DNA of 64,000 nt from Chloroflexi bacterium CFX4. Lineage in GTDB: Bacteria; Chloroflexota; Anaerolineae; Aggregatilineales; UBA2796. Below, one piece after another: positions 1 through 8,574 of this stretch. The DNA lies in NCBI GenBank assembly GCA_021404685.1, contig QWHC01000020.1, positions 62,001 through 126,000 of the forward strand, given 5' to 3'. A program made the translations under genes and the position numbers. The notes beneath the pieces were generated by a model that ran no database searches, was not told the DNA's origin, and saw only the letters and a program-made list of their open reading frames with translations. Positions within the stretch are counted from its first letter, which is position 1. Each line of letters starts with the position of its first letter.

Positions 1-1
1 C

Positions 2-568
2 CCAGTCACCATCACGGAAAATTTCCGCCCTGTGCCGTTTTTGAAGGCATTCTTCGTCGGCGAGACGCCGCTCTACCGCTTCCCGGCGCGGGAGCCGATT
101 GATCTGCGGATTGTGGCGGGCAAAGAGCATTTTGCCTTCTACCGTTCGCCTGATTCGCAGTGGGTGGCGATTGATGTGAGCGGTGAGCAGCTTATGTGGG
201 TGCCGACGGCTGTCGTCTCGGTGGAGCTAGGGCGTTTGGGCTTACCGCCGCGCCGCATTGATGGCAGCGATCCTGCTACCGCTGCCGCCATCACGCAACC
301 AACGCCCATTCCCGGCACTGTCATCGTGCCAATTGGGCAGCCCGTCGGTTCGGCGCTGGTCACAACACGCCTGCGCTTCCGCGCTACACCATCCCTCAGC
401 GGCAGGCAGATCGGCACCATTCCCTTCGATACCACTGTGCCGGTCTATGGGCGGAACAGCGCAGGTAACTTCATCAAGGTGCAGTATAACGGCTTGCTCG
501 GCTGGGTCTCGACGTGCTGCATCAACCTGATTGATGTGCCGCTCAGCCAATTGCCGCGTGTGGAGTAG
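2..568 (+). CDS. SH3-domain protein, 3' part (5' end outside window)
   Basis: The reading frame is open to the left edge of the window, so this is the C-terminal part of a longer protein; the GTG at 32 is only an internal codon with no ribosome site. The last 75 residues form a bacterial SH3 (SH3b) domain: alternating short beta strands with R-F-R-A-T-P-S at the start and a G-W-V end motif before the final Cys-Cys. A second SH3-like unit seems to lie before it, separated by a Pro/Thr linker. Such proteins are usually secreted or wall-bound and bind peptidoglycan or other ligands. No catalytic domain is visible in the part present. Confidence 0.7.
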   Translation, partial: PVTITENFRPVPFLKAFFVGETPLYRFPAREPIDLRIVAGKEHFAFYRSPDSQWVAIDVSGEQLMWVPTAVVSVELGRLGLPPRRIDGSDPATAAAITQPTPIPGTVIVPIGQPVGSALVTTRLRFRATPSLSGRQIGTIPFDTTVPVYGRNSAGNFIKVQYNGLLGWVSTCCINLIDVPLSQLPRVE

Positions 569-591
569 TTTCTAAGCACCTTCTTAGGCAC

Positions 592-617
592 TGTGGGCGA
601 GGACGATCTCGCCCACA
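592..617 (+). terminator. Hairpin, probable terminator of the SH3 gene
   Basis: A perfect 9-bp G+C-rich stem (593-601 with 608-616) and a 6-base loop lie 24 bp after the stop codon. The T-run is weak, so termination is probable rather than certain. Confidence 0.5.
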
Positions 618-638
618 CGCTTTCCTGCGCTCACGCAT

Positions 639-665
639 TGTCACAAAAGATATGCCTCGCTCGTC
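639..665 (+). promoter_or_regulatory. ECF41-type promoter
   Basis: TGTCACA at 639-645 is followed by exactly 16 bases and then CGTC at 662-665. This matches the promoter consensus I recall for ECF41 sigma factors. It lies about 40 bp before the oxidoreductase gene, which is followed by an ECF41 sigma gene, so the operon is probably autoregulated. The match was read by eye. Confidence 0.75.
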
Positions 666-704
666 TTATTTCCCAGAAGCAGATCATCAGTAAAGGGAAA
701 CGCG

Positions 705-1907
705 ATGAGCAACCCAACCCAAATTCTTATCCTTGGCGCAGGTTATGCTGGGCTAATGGCAGCCTTTCGGCTCGGACGCGCTGCACAGGGCAAACCAATC
801 ACCGTCACGCTGATCAACAACAGCTCGATCTTTGTAGAGCGCGTGCGGCTGCATCAGGTGGCAGCCGCGCAGCGTGTGCGCGCTCACCCGATTCCGCGTT
901 TGCTGCGTGGCAGCGGCGTGCGTTTTGTGCAGGGCAGAGTAACACGCATTGCCGCGCAGCCGCAGCAAGTCCATCTGACCGCACCTGAGGGCGAACAAGT
1001 GCTGCGCTATGACTACCTGCTCTATGCCTTAGGCAGCCAAACGGATTTTGGGCGTGTGCGCGGCGCACAAGATCATGCGCTTGCCGTTGGCAATGCTGCC
1101 GACGCACCGCGCTTGCGCGAACGGCTCTCAGGGCTTGCCGCGGACAGCACATTGATCGTGGTCGGCGGCGGCTTGACGGGCATCGAAACTGCCACCGAGT
1201 TGGCAGAGCGCTACCCTGCTTTGCGCGTGCGCTTGGTGACAAGTGGACGAGTGGGCGAAGGGCTTTCCGAACGCGGACAGCAGCACGTGCGGAAAGTTTT
1301 GGCGCGTTTGCGCGTCACGCTGCACGAGAACACGCCCGTTCAGGCAGTTGAGGCGGACGCACTGGTTTGTGCCAATGGTGAACGCCTGCCCTTTGCCTTG
1401 TGCGTATGGGCGGCGGCACTGCGCGCTGTGCCATTGGCAACCGACTCCGCGCTGGCAACCAACGAACGCGGGCAGCTTTTGGTCTCGCCAACGCTAAGCA
1501 GCCTCAGCGCGCCGAACATCTTTGGGGCAGGCGATGGCGCTGCCTTCGCAGAGGCGCATGGCGTGCCGATCCGCATGGCGTGCGCCACTGCGCTGCCGAT
1601 GGGCGCACAGGCTGCCGATAACCTGTGGGCAGCCTTGCACGGCAAACCACAGAAACCGTTTGGCTTCGGCTATGCGGTTCAGTGCGTCAGCTTAGGGCGG
1701 CGGGATGGACTAGTTCAGTTTGTGCGCCGTGATGACAGCCCAACCGAGCGCGTCATCACGGGCAGGCTGGCAGCCTTCATCAAAGAGTGCATCTGCCGTT
1801 ATGCGGCGTTCTCGGCAATTGCGCCGTGGCTGGCAACCAACTATCGCTGGCTTGGGCAAAATGCCTTCAGCCGCGCACATAAATCAACCGTGGTGATACA
1901 ATCCTAG
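705..1907 (+). CDS. NAD(P)/FAD-dependent oxidoreductase (NDH-2 like)
   Basis: A pyridine-nucleotide disulfide oxidoreductase-fold flavoprotein of 400 residues. The N-terminus has the FAD Rossmann motif G-A-G-Y-A-G (about residues 11-16). A second nucleotide-binding motif, G-G-G-L-T-G-I-E, lies near residue 150 for NAD(P)H, and the late FAD-binding G-A-G-D-G motif is near 275. No redox-active CxxxxC pair is present, which fits the type II NADH dehydrogenase/FSP1-like group rather than disulfide reductases. The start is an ATG after AAAGGGAA. It sits 23 bp before an ECF41 sigma gene; oxidoreductases are among the known typical partners of ECF41 factors. Electron acceptor unknown. Confidence 0.85.
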   Translation: MSNPTQILILGAGYAGLMAAFRLGRAAQGKPITVTLINNSSIFVERVRLHQVAAAQRVRAHPIPRLLRGSGVRFVQGRVTRIAAQPQQVHLTAPEGEQVLRYDYLLYALGSQTDFGRVRGAQDHALAVGNAADAPRLRERLSGLAADSTLIVVGGGLTGIETATELAERYPALRVRLVTSGRVGEGLSERGQQHVRKVLARLRVTLHENTPVQAVEADALVCANGERLPFALCVWAAALRAVPLATDSALATNERGQLLVSPTLSSLSAPNIFGAGDGAAFAEAHGVPIRMACATALPMGAQAADNLWAALHGKPQKPFGFGYAVQCVSLGRRDGLVQFVRRDDSPTERVITGRLAAFIKECICRYAAFSAIAPWLATNYRWLGQNAFSRAHKSTVVIQS

Positions 1908-1930
1908 CTTAGCGTGTGAGGGAATGCCTT

Positions 1931-2812
1931 ATGGCTGAGAGCGAAACCTTTGAAAGCTACCGTCCGCTGATGTTTGCGCTTGCCTACCGCATGTTGGGTA
2001 GCGCGATGGAAGCTGAAGACATTGTGCAAGAGGCGTATCTGCGTTATTCATCGGCTGAGCCGCACAGCATTCGTTCGCCGAAGGCATTTCTGACGACTGT
2101 TGTAACGCGCCTGAGCCTTGATCATTTGAAATCGGCACAGGCGCAGCGCGAAAGCTACTTCGGACCGTGGCTGCCTGAACCGCTGCTGACAGGGCAAAGC
2201 GTCTCGGAAGCGCTTAGCGCCGATCCTGACGCGCTGACTGCCCTCAACGAGTCGCTCTCGTTGGCGCTGCTGACCTTGCTTGAAAAGTTGAATCCGCTTG
2301 AGCGCGCCGTCTTTCTGCTCCACGAGGTGTTCGATTACGCCTTTGCGGAAATTGCCGCGATGGTTGGCAAAAGCGAGGCTGCTTGCCGCCAAGCCTTGCA
2401 CCGCGCCCGCCAATTCATCAACGCGGAAAGACCGCGCTTTCGCAGCACAGCAGAAGAACATCAAGCGATCTTTGGGCAGTTCATACAAGCCTGCACAGCG
2501 GGCGATCTGGATGGGCTGCTTGCTACCCTGTCTGCTGATGTTACGGCGTGGTCGGATGGCGGCGGCAAGGCAAGCGCTGCCACACGCCCAGTCTTTGGGC
2601 GCAAGGCGGTGGCTGCCATGCTGCTTGGCTTACTCAAGCGGATGCCGTCCGATGCTCACATGGAACTTGCCGAGATCAACGGGCGGTTGGGCATCCTGGT
2701 GCGCCAAGCAGGTGCAGTGGTGGTCGTGATGAGTGCTGATGTCGCACAGGGCAAAGTGACGGCGCTGCGCTTCATCCGCAACCCGGATAAACTGCGCCGC
2801 CTTGATGCCTAA
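1931..2812 (+). CDS. sigJ: ECF41-family RNA polymerase sigma factor (SigJ-like)
   Basis: Sigma region 2 (L-A-Y-R-M-L-G-S, then E-D-I-V-Q-E-A) and region 4 (a helix-turn-helix around residues 125-165) are followed by a C-terminal SnoaL-like domain. Hallmarks of ECF41 are visible: W-L-P-E-P-L in the linker between sigma 2 and sigma 4, D-G-G-G-K in the SnoaL domain, and a closing N-P-D-K-L. In this family the fused domain replaces an anti-sigma factor and tunes activity. The ATG at 1931 is preferred over GTG at 1916 because GAGGGA lies 7 bases before it. It forms an operon with the flavoprotein, and the promoter at 639 fits its own consensus. Confidence 0.92.
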   Translation: MAESETFESYRPLMFALAYRMLGSAMEAEDIVQEAYLRYSSAEPHSIRSPKAFLTTVVTRLSLDHLKSAQAQRESYFGPWLPEPLLTGQSVSEALSADPDALTALNESLSLALLTLLEKLNPLERAVFLLHEVFDYAFAEIAAMVGKSEAACRQALHRARQFINAERPRFRSTAEEHQAIFGQFIQACTAGDLDGLLATLSADVTAWSDGGGKASAATRPVFGRKAVAAMLLGLLKRMPSDAHMELAEINGRLGILVRQAGAVVVVMSADVAQGKVTALRFIRNPDKLRRLDA

Positions 2813-2815
2813 TGG

Positions 2816-3757
2816 CTAGGTATGCGGCGCAGTTGCCACCGCCTGCGGTGCGCTCAGGGCATAGGCGGCAAGGTTGCGCGCATATGCCTCTAGAATCCAC
2901 GCGCCATGATCCTGAAAATGCCCTTTGGCGCGCTCAGCGTCCATTTGGGCAGCACCGCTCTGTGCCTGCATCGCGGCAAATTTGCGCTGTTTGCGCGCTG
3001 CTTCCCAACGTTCCAGCCGCGTGCCTAATCGGCCACCTAATAACCTCTCTGCCAAGCGTTGCAAGTGCTGCCCAATACCACGCGGCGCGCTATCCACCAC
3101 GTTATAAAAGGGTGCAGCCGCGTTCGGCAGAAAAGCAGCCGCCCACCGATTGGCAGCGCGCATTGCAGCGTAGAGTGCCTGCCCTGCCAAGGGAATCATC
3201 TGTGCCAGCTCGTGCGCCATGTAGACATCTTGCCGATCTTGGGCAAGGGCAGTTTCCGCCAGCACATAGTTTGGGCAAAGCTGCACGCCGCGCAGCCGCG
3301 CCAAGCGCACCACCACCACTGCCAGCAAGCGTGCCAACCACACCCGATCTGCGGCGGTGACAATTAGAAAGTCTATGTCATCCTGAGTATCACGGGCGTT
3401 GTGCATCGAGAGCGCACCAGTCAGTGCGACCATCCGCACGAAGGGCAGATGTGCCAGCAGCTTGCCATAAAAGCGGGCAGCAGGCAGCAGTTTCTGAGAG
3501 GCAACCTCACGGTTGCGGCGCCCTATGCAGGTGGCAGCACGTCCATGCAGCATCCAAAAACCATCCACCTGTGTAATATGCTGCGCTAAATAAACGGAAT
3601 CGCGTAGGGTGGCGCGCACTGCCTCTCGGTCAGCCGCACAGCCAATCAAAAAATGGTGTAGTTCTGCCTCCGTCAGAGGAAAATGAAAGACATCGGCATA
3701 CAAAAGTGTCCGCAGGATCGCTTCCTCAATGGGTGTGGCAGAAAAGAGGGAAATCAT
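2816..3757 (-). CDS. Nucleotidyltransferase-fold protein of unknown role
   Basis: A protein of 313 residues. The N-terminal 70 residues look like a winged helix. Around residues 112-130 there is a nucleotidyltransferase-like core: T-G-A-L-S-M then D-D-I-D-F-L-I-V, i.e. the usual G-(G/S)...D-x-D pattern with Ala in place of Ser. The rest is helical with an R/K-rich tail. Similar proteins occur in Chloroflexota with no assigned substrate. It converges with the sigma gene with only 3 bp between stops. Catalytic activity is not certain because the G-S pair is altered. Confidence 0.6.
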   Translation of the reverse strand: MISLFSATPIEEAILRTLLYADVFHFPLTEAELHHFLIGCAADREAVRATLRDSVYLAQHITQVDGFWMLHGRAATCIGRRNREVASQKLLPAARFYGKLLAHLPFVRMVALTGALSMHNARDTQDDIDFLIVTAADRVWLARLLAVVVVRLARLRGVQLCPNYVLAETALAQDRQDVYMAHELAQMIPLAGQALYAAMRAANRWAAAFLPNAAAPFYNVVDSAPRGIGQHLQRLAERLLGGRLGTRLERWEAARKQRKFAAMQAQSGAAQMDAERAKGHFQDHGAWILEAYARNLAAYALSAPQAVATAPHT

Positions 3758-3933
3758 ACAGCCTAGCTGCCTTTCGGTCGCTGCGCTTGCTTAAGCGTGC
3801 GTGCTATGCGGCTCTAGCATACGCCGAAATGCGGAAAGTGCAAGCACGGCACTGCCTGCCTACCTGAGGCGGGCAGAATAGGCTACAATAGCATCCCATT
3901 ATCTGCTTCAACCTCGCGGAGTGAACAATAACT

Positions 3934-5199
3934 GTGTCTGCACAAACACCTGACTCAAACGGCGCAGGTGCGCCAACGCCCACCGACTCTGATGCGCTGC
4001 CCAAGCGGGCGGGCATGAACACGCTCTCCGTACATGGCGGCGATGACCGTCCACGCGCCCATCAGGCGATTCCCATGCCCATCATCCAAACGGCGACCTA
4101 CGCCTTTGCGGATACTGCCGATCTGATCAACTTTATGCAGCACAAAAGCTGGGGTGATGGCATCATTGGGCGCGAAGAATACGGGCGCTATGGCAACCCG
4201 ACCGTGCAGGCTGTCGAGAGCAAGGTTGCGGCGCTGGAAGGTGCAGAGGATGCCGTGATGTTCTCCTCCGGTATGGCAGCCATCACTTCGCTGTTGCTGG
4301 CAAGCCTGCCAAGCGGCGCGCACATCATCATGACCGGCGATTGCTACCGCCGCACGCGCCAATTCTGCCTGACCTTCCTCAAGCGGCTTGGCATTGAGAC
4401 GACCATCGTCGAAACAGGCGACTACGCCGCGCTTGAGGCGGCAGTTCAGCCCAAGCGCACACGCTTTATCATGTCCGAGAGTCCGACCAATCCGTATCTG
4501 CGCTGTGTGGATTTGGCGCGCATTGCCGAGATCGCCAAGCGCCACCGCGTGCAAACCATCATTGACAGCACCTTTGGCACGCCCATCAACCAACTGCCCT
4601 TACAATATGGCATTGATTATGTGACGCACAGCGCCACCAAGTATCTGGGCGGTCACCACGACTTATTGGCAGGCGTCGTCGCGGCGCGCAAGGATCGCAT
4701 TGCGGCACTTCGCGATGCACGCGGCGTGCTAGGCGGCATTGTTGATCCGCAGAACGCCTACCTGCTGGAGCGCGGCTTGAAAACGCTCGGCTTGCGTGTG
4801 GCGCAGCAAAACAGCAGCGCAATGCAGATCGCGCAGTTCCTTGAAGGGCATCCGAAGATTGAACGCGTGTGGTATCCCGGCTTGCCTTCCCATCCCGATC
4901 ACGCGGTGGCGAAGAAGCAGATGAGCGGCTTTGGCGGCGTGGTCAGCTTCACGGTGCGCGGCACGCTCGAAGAGACCAGCCGCTTCATAGATGCGATGGA
5001 GATTCCCTATATCGCGCCGAGTTTAGGCGGCGTGGACAGCTTGATTGAGCAGCCGGCGTTGATGTCCTTCTTTGAGCGCACGCCGGAAGAACGCCTTGAG
5101 GTCGGCATCACCGGCAACTTGGTGCGCTTCGCCATCGGTGTGGAAGACACTGACGATCTAATCGCCGATCTTGATCAGGCACTGCGTGTGCTGCCATGA
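3934..5199 (+). CDS. metB: Cystathionine gamma-synthase, plant-like
   Basis: A PLP-dependent Cys/Met metabolism enzyme of 421 residues. The PLP lysine is K236 in S-A-T-K-Y-L-G-G-H; the PLP phosphate/ring motif Y-G-R-Y-G-N-P-T is at 83-90 and S-S-G-M at 111-114. Several blocks are those I recall from plant cystathionine gamma-synthase: D-C-Y-R-R-T-R, E-S-P-T-N-P-Y-L-R-C-V-D, A-K-K-Q-M-S-G-F-G-G and I-P-Y-I-A-P-S. The start is GTG with a polar 25-residue lead. The gene overlaps homoserine kinase by 4 bp, which suggests the activated homoserine could be O-phosphohomoserine as in plants; substrate choice cannot be fixed from sequence alone. Confidence 0.85.
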   Translation: MSAQTPDSNGAGAPTPTDSDALPKRAGMNTLSVHGGDDRPRAHQAIPMPIIQTATYAFADTADLINFMQHKSWGDGIIGREEYGRYGNPTVQAVESKVAALEGAEDAVMFSSGMAAITSLLLASLPSGAHIIMTGDCYRRTRQFCLTFLKRLGIETTIVETGDYAALEAAVQPKRTRFIMSESPTNPYLRCVDLARIAEIAKRHRVQTIIDSTFGTPINQLPLQYGIDYVTHSATKYLGGHHDLLAGVVAARKDRIAALRDARGVLGGIVDPQNAYLLERGLKTLGLRVAQQNSSAMQIAQFLEGHPKIERVWYPGLPSHPDHAVAKKQMSGFGGVVSFTVRGTLEETSRFIDAMEIPYIAPSLGGVDSLIEQPALMSFFERTPEERLEVGITGNLVRFAIGVEDTDDLIADLDQALRVLP

Positions 5200-6134
5200 C
5201 GCCGCGTGTGGTCGAAGCAACTGCCAATGCCACACTGGCGAACATGGGCGTTGGCTTTGATATTTTGGGTATGGCGCTGGCAGAGCCGTTCGACACAGTG
5301 CGCGCCGAACGCATTCCTGAACCGGGTGTGCAAATCGCCGCGATCAAGGGTGATGAGGGCAAACTGAGCCGCGATCCGACGCGCAACACGGCAGGCATCG
5401 CCGCCGCTTACGTCCTGCGGCAGATCGGGGCGGCGGAAGGTGTTTCGCTCAGCTTGCAGAAGGGCTTGCCGCTTGCCAGTGGTCTAGGCAGCAGCGCAGC
5501 AAGTGCTGTGGCGGCGGCTGTGGCGGTGAACGCGCTCTTTGGCGAGCCCCTTAGCCGCCCTGATCTGTTGGCAGCCAGCCTTGAAGGTGAGGCAGCCGTC
5601 AGTGGACGCCATGCCGATAATGTGGCGCCGGCGCTCTTTGGTGGCATTACCTTGGTGATGGGCTTGACGGCGGATGCCATTCATGCGCTGCCCATTCCGC
5701 CAAACCTGCACCTTGCGCTGGCAACGCCTGCCATCGCTGTGCCAACCGCCGAAGCCCGTGCCGTGCTGCCTGCCAACGTCTCGCTCAAGGCGATGATCAG
5801 CCAGACGGCGCATGTGGCGCTTTTGGTGCGCGCCTTGCACAGCGGCGATCTGGCGTTGCTTGGCGCGGCGATGGAAGGCGATGGCGTAATTGAGCCTGCG
5901 CGGGCGCACCTGATGCGCGGCTTGCCTGAAGTGCGGGCGGCGGCACGGGCGTGCGGCGCGCTTGGCACAGTCATCAGCGGTGCGGGGCCGACGCTGTGTT
6001 CAGTGTGCGAGTCGGCGGCTGTGGCGGAGCGTGTGGCGGTTGCCATGCGCGCCCTCTACGCCGAGATGGGCTTGGCAGCAAGCGTCCGCGTGACTGTGCC
6101 ATCGGTTGGCGGTGCAGCGTGGCGCGTGGTCTAG
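5196..6134 (+). CDS. thrB: Homoserine kinase (GHMP family)
   Basis: Phosphorylates L-homoserine to O-phosphohomoserine for threonine (and possibly methionine) synthesis. The GHMP ATP-binding motif G-L-P-L-A-S-G-L-G-S-S-A-A-S-A lies near residues 89-103, the N-terminal V-E-A-T-A-N...N-M-G-V-G-F-D is typical of ThrB, and the C-terminal G-A-G-P-T motif lies near residue 263. Length 312 is normal. ATGA overlap with the upstream PLP enzyme shows translational coupling; no thrC or homoserine dehydrogenase is next to it. Confidence 0.93.
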   Translation: MTPRVVEATANATLANMGVGFDILGMALAEPFDTVRAERIPEPGVQIAAIKGDEGKLSRDPTRNTAGIAAAYVLRQIGAAEGVSLSLQKGLPLASGLGSSAASAVAAAVAVNALFGEPLSRPDLLAASLEGEAAVSGRHADNVAPALFGGITLVMGLTADAIHALPIPPNLHLALATPAIAVPTAEARAVLPANVSLKAMISQTAHVALLVRALHSGDLALLGAAMEGDGVIEPARAHLMRGLPEVRAAARACGALGTVISGAGPTLCSVCESAAVAERVAVAMRALYAEMGLAASVRVTVPSVGGAAWRVV

Positions 6135-6156
6135 GCACTTCATCAGGGCGCGGCGT

Positions 6157-7005
6157 ATGTACCAACTTTTCATGCCTGCGCTGCGGCTGCGCCCTTACAT
6201 CGAAAACTACTGGCTGCTGAAGGCGCCTGCCAATGCACCGCTTGCCCTGCAAGAGCAAATCGTTGTGGATGGGCGTGCCGATCTGATCATCAATTTTGGC
6301 GTGCCATACCTACGCAGCAACGCACAGGGCGTTCTAGAGACGGTGGCCCATACCAACCTTGATGCACAGCGCACCTATCCCGTGCGGATTGAGCAAATCG
6401 GCGCGGTCAATTTGATCGGTGTGCGCTTTGCAATCGGCGGCTTGGCGCCCTTTCTGCCGATGCCGATGCACGCGCTCTCGGATCAGGTGATCCATTGGCG
6501 GGATGTGTTTGGGCAAGGCGCGGCGGATTTGGAAGGCAAGCTCTATGAGGCTGACAACTCAAGGGCGCAAATCGCCCTTCTGGACGCCTTCTTCCTCAGC
6601 CGCTTGGCAGCCAGCAGCATCCATCCGATGGTGATATACGCCACCTGGTACATCGCACAGCGGGGTGGGCAAATCAGGGTGCGGCAGCTTAGCCAGCACA
6701 TCGGTTACTCGGTGCGCTCACTAGATCGCTTCTTTCGGGATCAGATCGGCTTTTCGCCCAAGTGGTATGCGCGGTTGGTACGTTTGCAGCGCACCCTAGA
6801 TGCCCTCAGCCGCGATCCGACACAGCCCGTCAGCCAAACGGCGCTGATGGTCGGTTACTACGATCAGGCGCACTTCAACAAAGACTTCAAAGCGTTTATG
6901 GGCTGCACGCCTTCTGAATACCGTGCCTACTTGCTGGCACGGCTTGCTGAGCCGCCACCGAACCTTGTCCAATTTTTACAAGACGCAGCGCGCACGAGTC
7001 CTTAA
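6157..7005 (+). CDS. AraC-family transcriptional regulator
   Basis: The N-terminal half (to about residue 165) resembles the DUF6597-type ligand domain with P-x-L-R-P-Y-I-E-N-Y-W near the start. The C-terminal half has two helix-turn-helix motifs: R-V-R-Q-L-S-Q-H-I-G-Y-S-V-R-S-L-D-R and the AraC signature V-G-Y-Y-D-Q-A-H-F-N-K-D-F-K. The ATG at 6157 is chosen over an upstream in-frame ATG inside thrB because the conserved N-terminus begins there and the gap to thrB is then 22 bp. The likely target is the small membrane protein gene that follows in the same direction. Confidence 0.85.
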   Translation: MYQLFMPALRLRPYIENYWLLKAPANAPLALQEQIVVDGRADLIINFGVPYLRSNAQGVLETVAHTNLDAQRTYPVRIEQIGAVNLIGVRFAIGGLAPFLPMPMHALSDQVIHWRDVFGQGAADLEGKLYEADNSRAQIALLDAFFLSRLAASSIHPMVIYATWYIAQRGGQIRVRQLSQHIGYSVRSLDRFFRDQIGFSPKWYARLVRLQRTLDALSRDPTQPVSQTALMVGYYDQAHFNKDFKAFMGCTPSEYRAYLLARLAEPPPNLVQFLQDAARTSP

Positions 7006-7045
7006 AATCAGAACGATTGTACACGAGCGTGAGGGAGCAATAACG

Positions 7046-7549
7046 ATGGAACTCGGCATCTTTCTGATTGGGACACTTGCGGCAGGTATTTTCCTCTTCC
7101 TTTGGGCGGGCTTTTCTCAGGCTGTTACAACATGGGGCATTCGTTCGGTGAAGGCGCTGCCAACCGATGCACAGGGCAGCTTGCCCACGGAATTGGAGAG
7201 GGTCGCGCCGCCGTCAGGCATGTACGGTGTGTTCAACGCGCAGGTGGCAGCCTTCATCGCGGTTCGGAAGGGCAGCTACTATAACATGGGGCGCTATTTT
7301 GCCTTAGAATTTGCTACGCAGCTTGGCGTGGGCGCACTGCTGATGGGCATTCTGGCACTGACGGGCGCACAAAGCGATGCTGAACGGCTTGGCTTGGTGG
7401 CATTGGTTGGGCTGTTTGCCGCCGTCAGCATTGATTTTCAGTATTGGAATTGGTGGGGCTTTGCGGCACGCTATGCACTTGGCTTCACGGTGAACCGACT
7501 AGCAGGCTACCTGATCGTGACGTTTGCCCTGCTCAATTGGCTGCTCTAG
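7046..7549 (+). CDS. Small membrane protein of unknown function
   Basis: A protein of 167 residues with about four hydrophobic segments (residues 5-25, 85-105, 110-128 and 145-165). A short non-membrane part with charged residues and V-A-P-P-S-G-M-Y-G lies between the first two. The ATG at 7046 follows GAGGGAG by 8 bases; longer upstream starts would run into the AraC gene. It lies 40 bp after the AraC regulator and may be its target. The sequence is conserved-looking but I cannot assign a family or a function. Confidence 0.65.
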   Translation: MELGIFLIGTLAAGIFLFLWAGFSQAVTTWGIRSVKALPTDAQGSLPTELERVAPPSGMYGVFNAQVAAFIAVRKGSYYNMGRYFALEFATQLGVGALLMGILALTGAQSDAERLGLVALVGLFAAVSIDFQYWNWWGFAARYALGFTVNRLAGYLIVTFALLNWLL

Positions 7550-7567
7550 CCACCCTGATAAGCCTTT

Positions 7568-7593
7568 CCCTCTCCAAATTTTTTCGGAGAGGG
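7568..7593. terminator. Hairpin between convergent genes
   Basis: A perfect 8-bp stem (7568-7575 with 7586-7593) whose loop contains a T-run, 18 bp after the membrane protein stop. It lies between convergent genes and could serve either strand. Confidence 0.45.
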
Positions 7594-7651
7594 ATTGCGC
7601 CACACTGTTAGGATAATCTCGTGGCTGCGCGAAGGTGCGTCCGTGTGCTGG

Positions 7652-8500
7652 CTAACGCACGCGGAAGGTCAGTTCGCGGCAGATGTTCTCCAAGCGCCCT
7701 AGCTTTTCAATTTCGACCACGACCGACGCCTTATCCGTGAGCAGGCGCGGCGGCTGCATCACGTTGCCGACGCCCGAAGGTGTACCGGTCAGGATCACAT
7801 CGCCTGGATAGAGCGTAAACACACGCGAGACATAGCTGATGATCGCTTTCACACCAAAGATCATCTCGCTGGTGCTGCTTGCTTGGCGCACTTCGCCGTT
7901 CACGGTGCAGCGGATTGCCAAATTTTGCGGATCGGGAATTTCATCGGCGCTCACCAGCCACGGACCGAGCGGGCAGAAAGTATCCATGCCTTTAGCGCGT
8001 GTCCACTGCCCATCGCCTGCTTGTAAATCGCGGGCGCTCACATCGTTGGCAGCCATATACCCAAAAACGTGCGCGAGGGCATTTTCTTCAGAGACGAGGC
8101 GCGTCTCCTTGCCGATCACCACAGCAAGTTCAGCCTCGTAGTCCACGCGGTTCGTAATGGACGGATCCCACTCAATCACATCGCCATTGCCGATGACGCT
8201 GCTGTTCAGTTTGGCGAAGATAAGCGGTTTGTCGGGCGGCTGCTGTCCTGTTTCACGGCAGTGATCGGCATAGTTCAAGCCGATAGCGATGATCTTGCCG
8301 GGGCGCGGCAAGGGCGCTAACCAACGCCAGCCTGTCTCTGGCAGCGGCTTGCCGTTTGCATAAGCAGCCTCAAGGGTTGGGCGCGGTGCGCTGATGATGC
8401 CGAACATATCCGCAAAGCCTTCAATCAGGCGCGGTGATTGCTCATCTGGCGCGGCGACAAGGTGCGGCACACCATTATAGAGTACGGTTGCAAAACGCAT
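7652..8500 (-). CDS. Fumarylacetoacetate hydrolase family protein
   Basis: A C-C bond hydrolase/isomerase-fold protein of 282 residues. Typical blocks are I-G-L-N-Y-A-D-H near residue 92, D-Y-E-A-E-L-A-V-V-I-G near 139 (acidic residues that bind the metal), N-D-V-S-A-R-D-L-Q and the closing G-D-V-I-L-T-G-T-P-S-G-V-G. Family members act on fumarylacetoacetate, acylpyruvates, 5-carboxymethyl-2-hydroxymuconate or oxaloacetate tautomers. There is no aromatic catabolism gene nearby, so acylpyruvase or oxaloacetate tautomerase activity is as likely as any. The family is clear; the substrate is unknown. Confidence 0.88.
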   Translation of the reverse strand: MRFATVLYNGVPHLVAAPDEQSPRLIEGFADMFGIISAPRPTLEAAYANGKPLPETGWRWLAPLPRPGKIIAIGLNYADHCRETGQQPPDKPLIFAKLNSSVIGNGDVIEWDPSITNRVDYEAELAVVIGKETRLVSEENALAHVFGYMAANDVSARDLQAGDGQWTRAKGMDTFCPLGPWLVSADEIPDPQNLAIRCTVNGEVRQASSTSEMIFGVKAIISYVSRVFTLYPGDVILTGTPSGVGNVMQPPRLLTDKASVVVEIEKLGRLENICRELTFRVR

Positions 8501-8574
8501 AGGGCAGTGTCCTTAACTTAGCAAATGGGTGGATTCAAGCTAGATCATACCCATTTGTGGCAAAATGCACAGCC

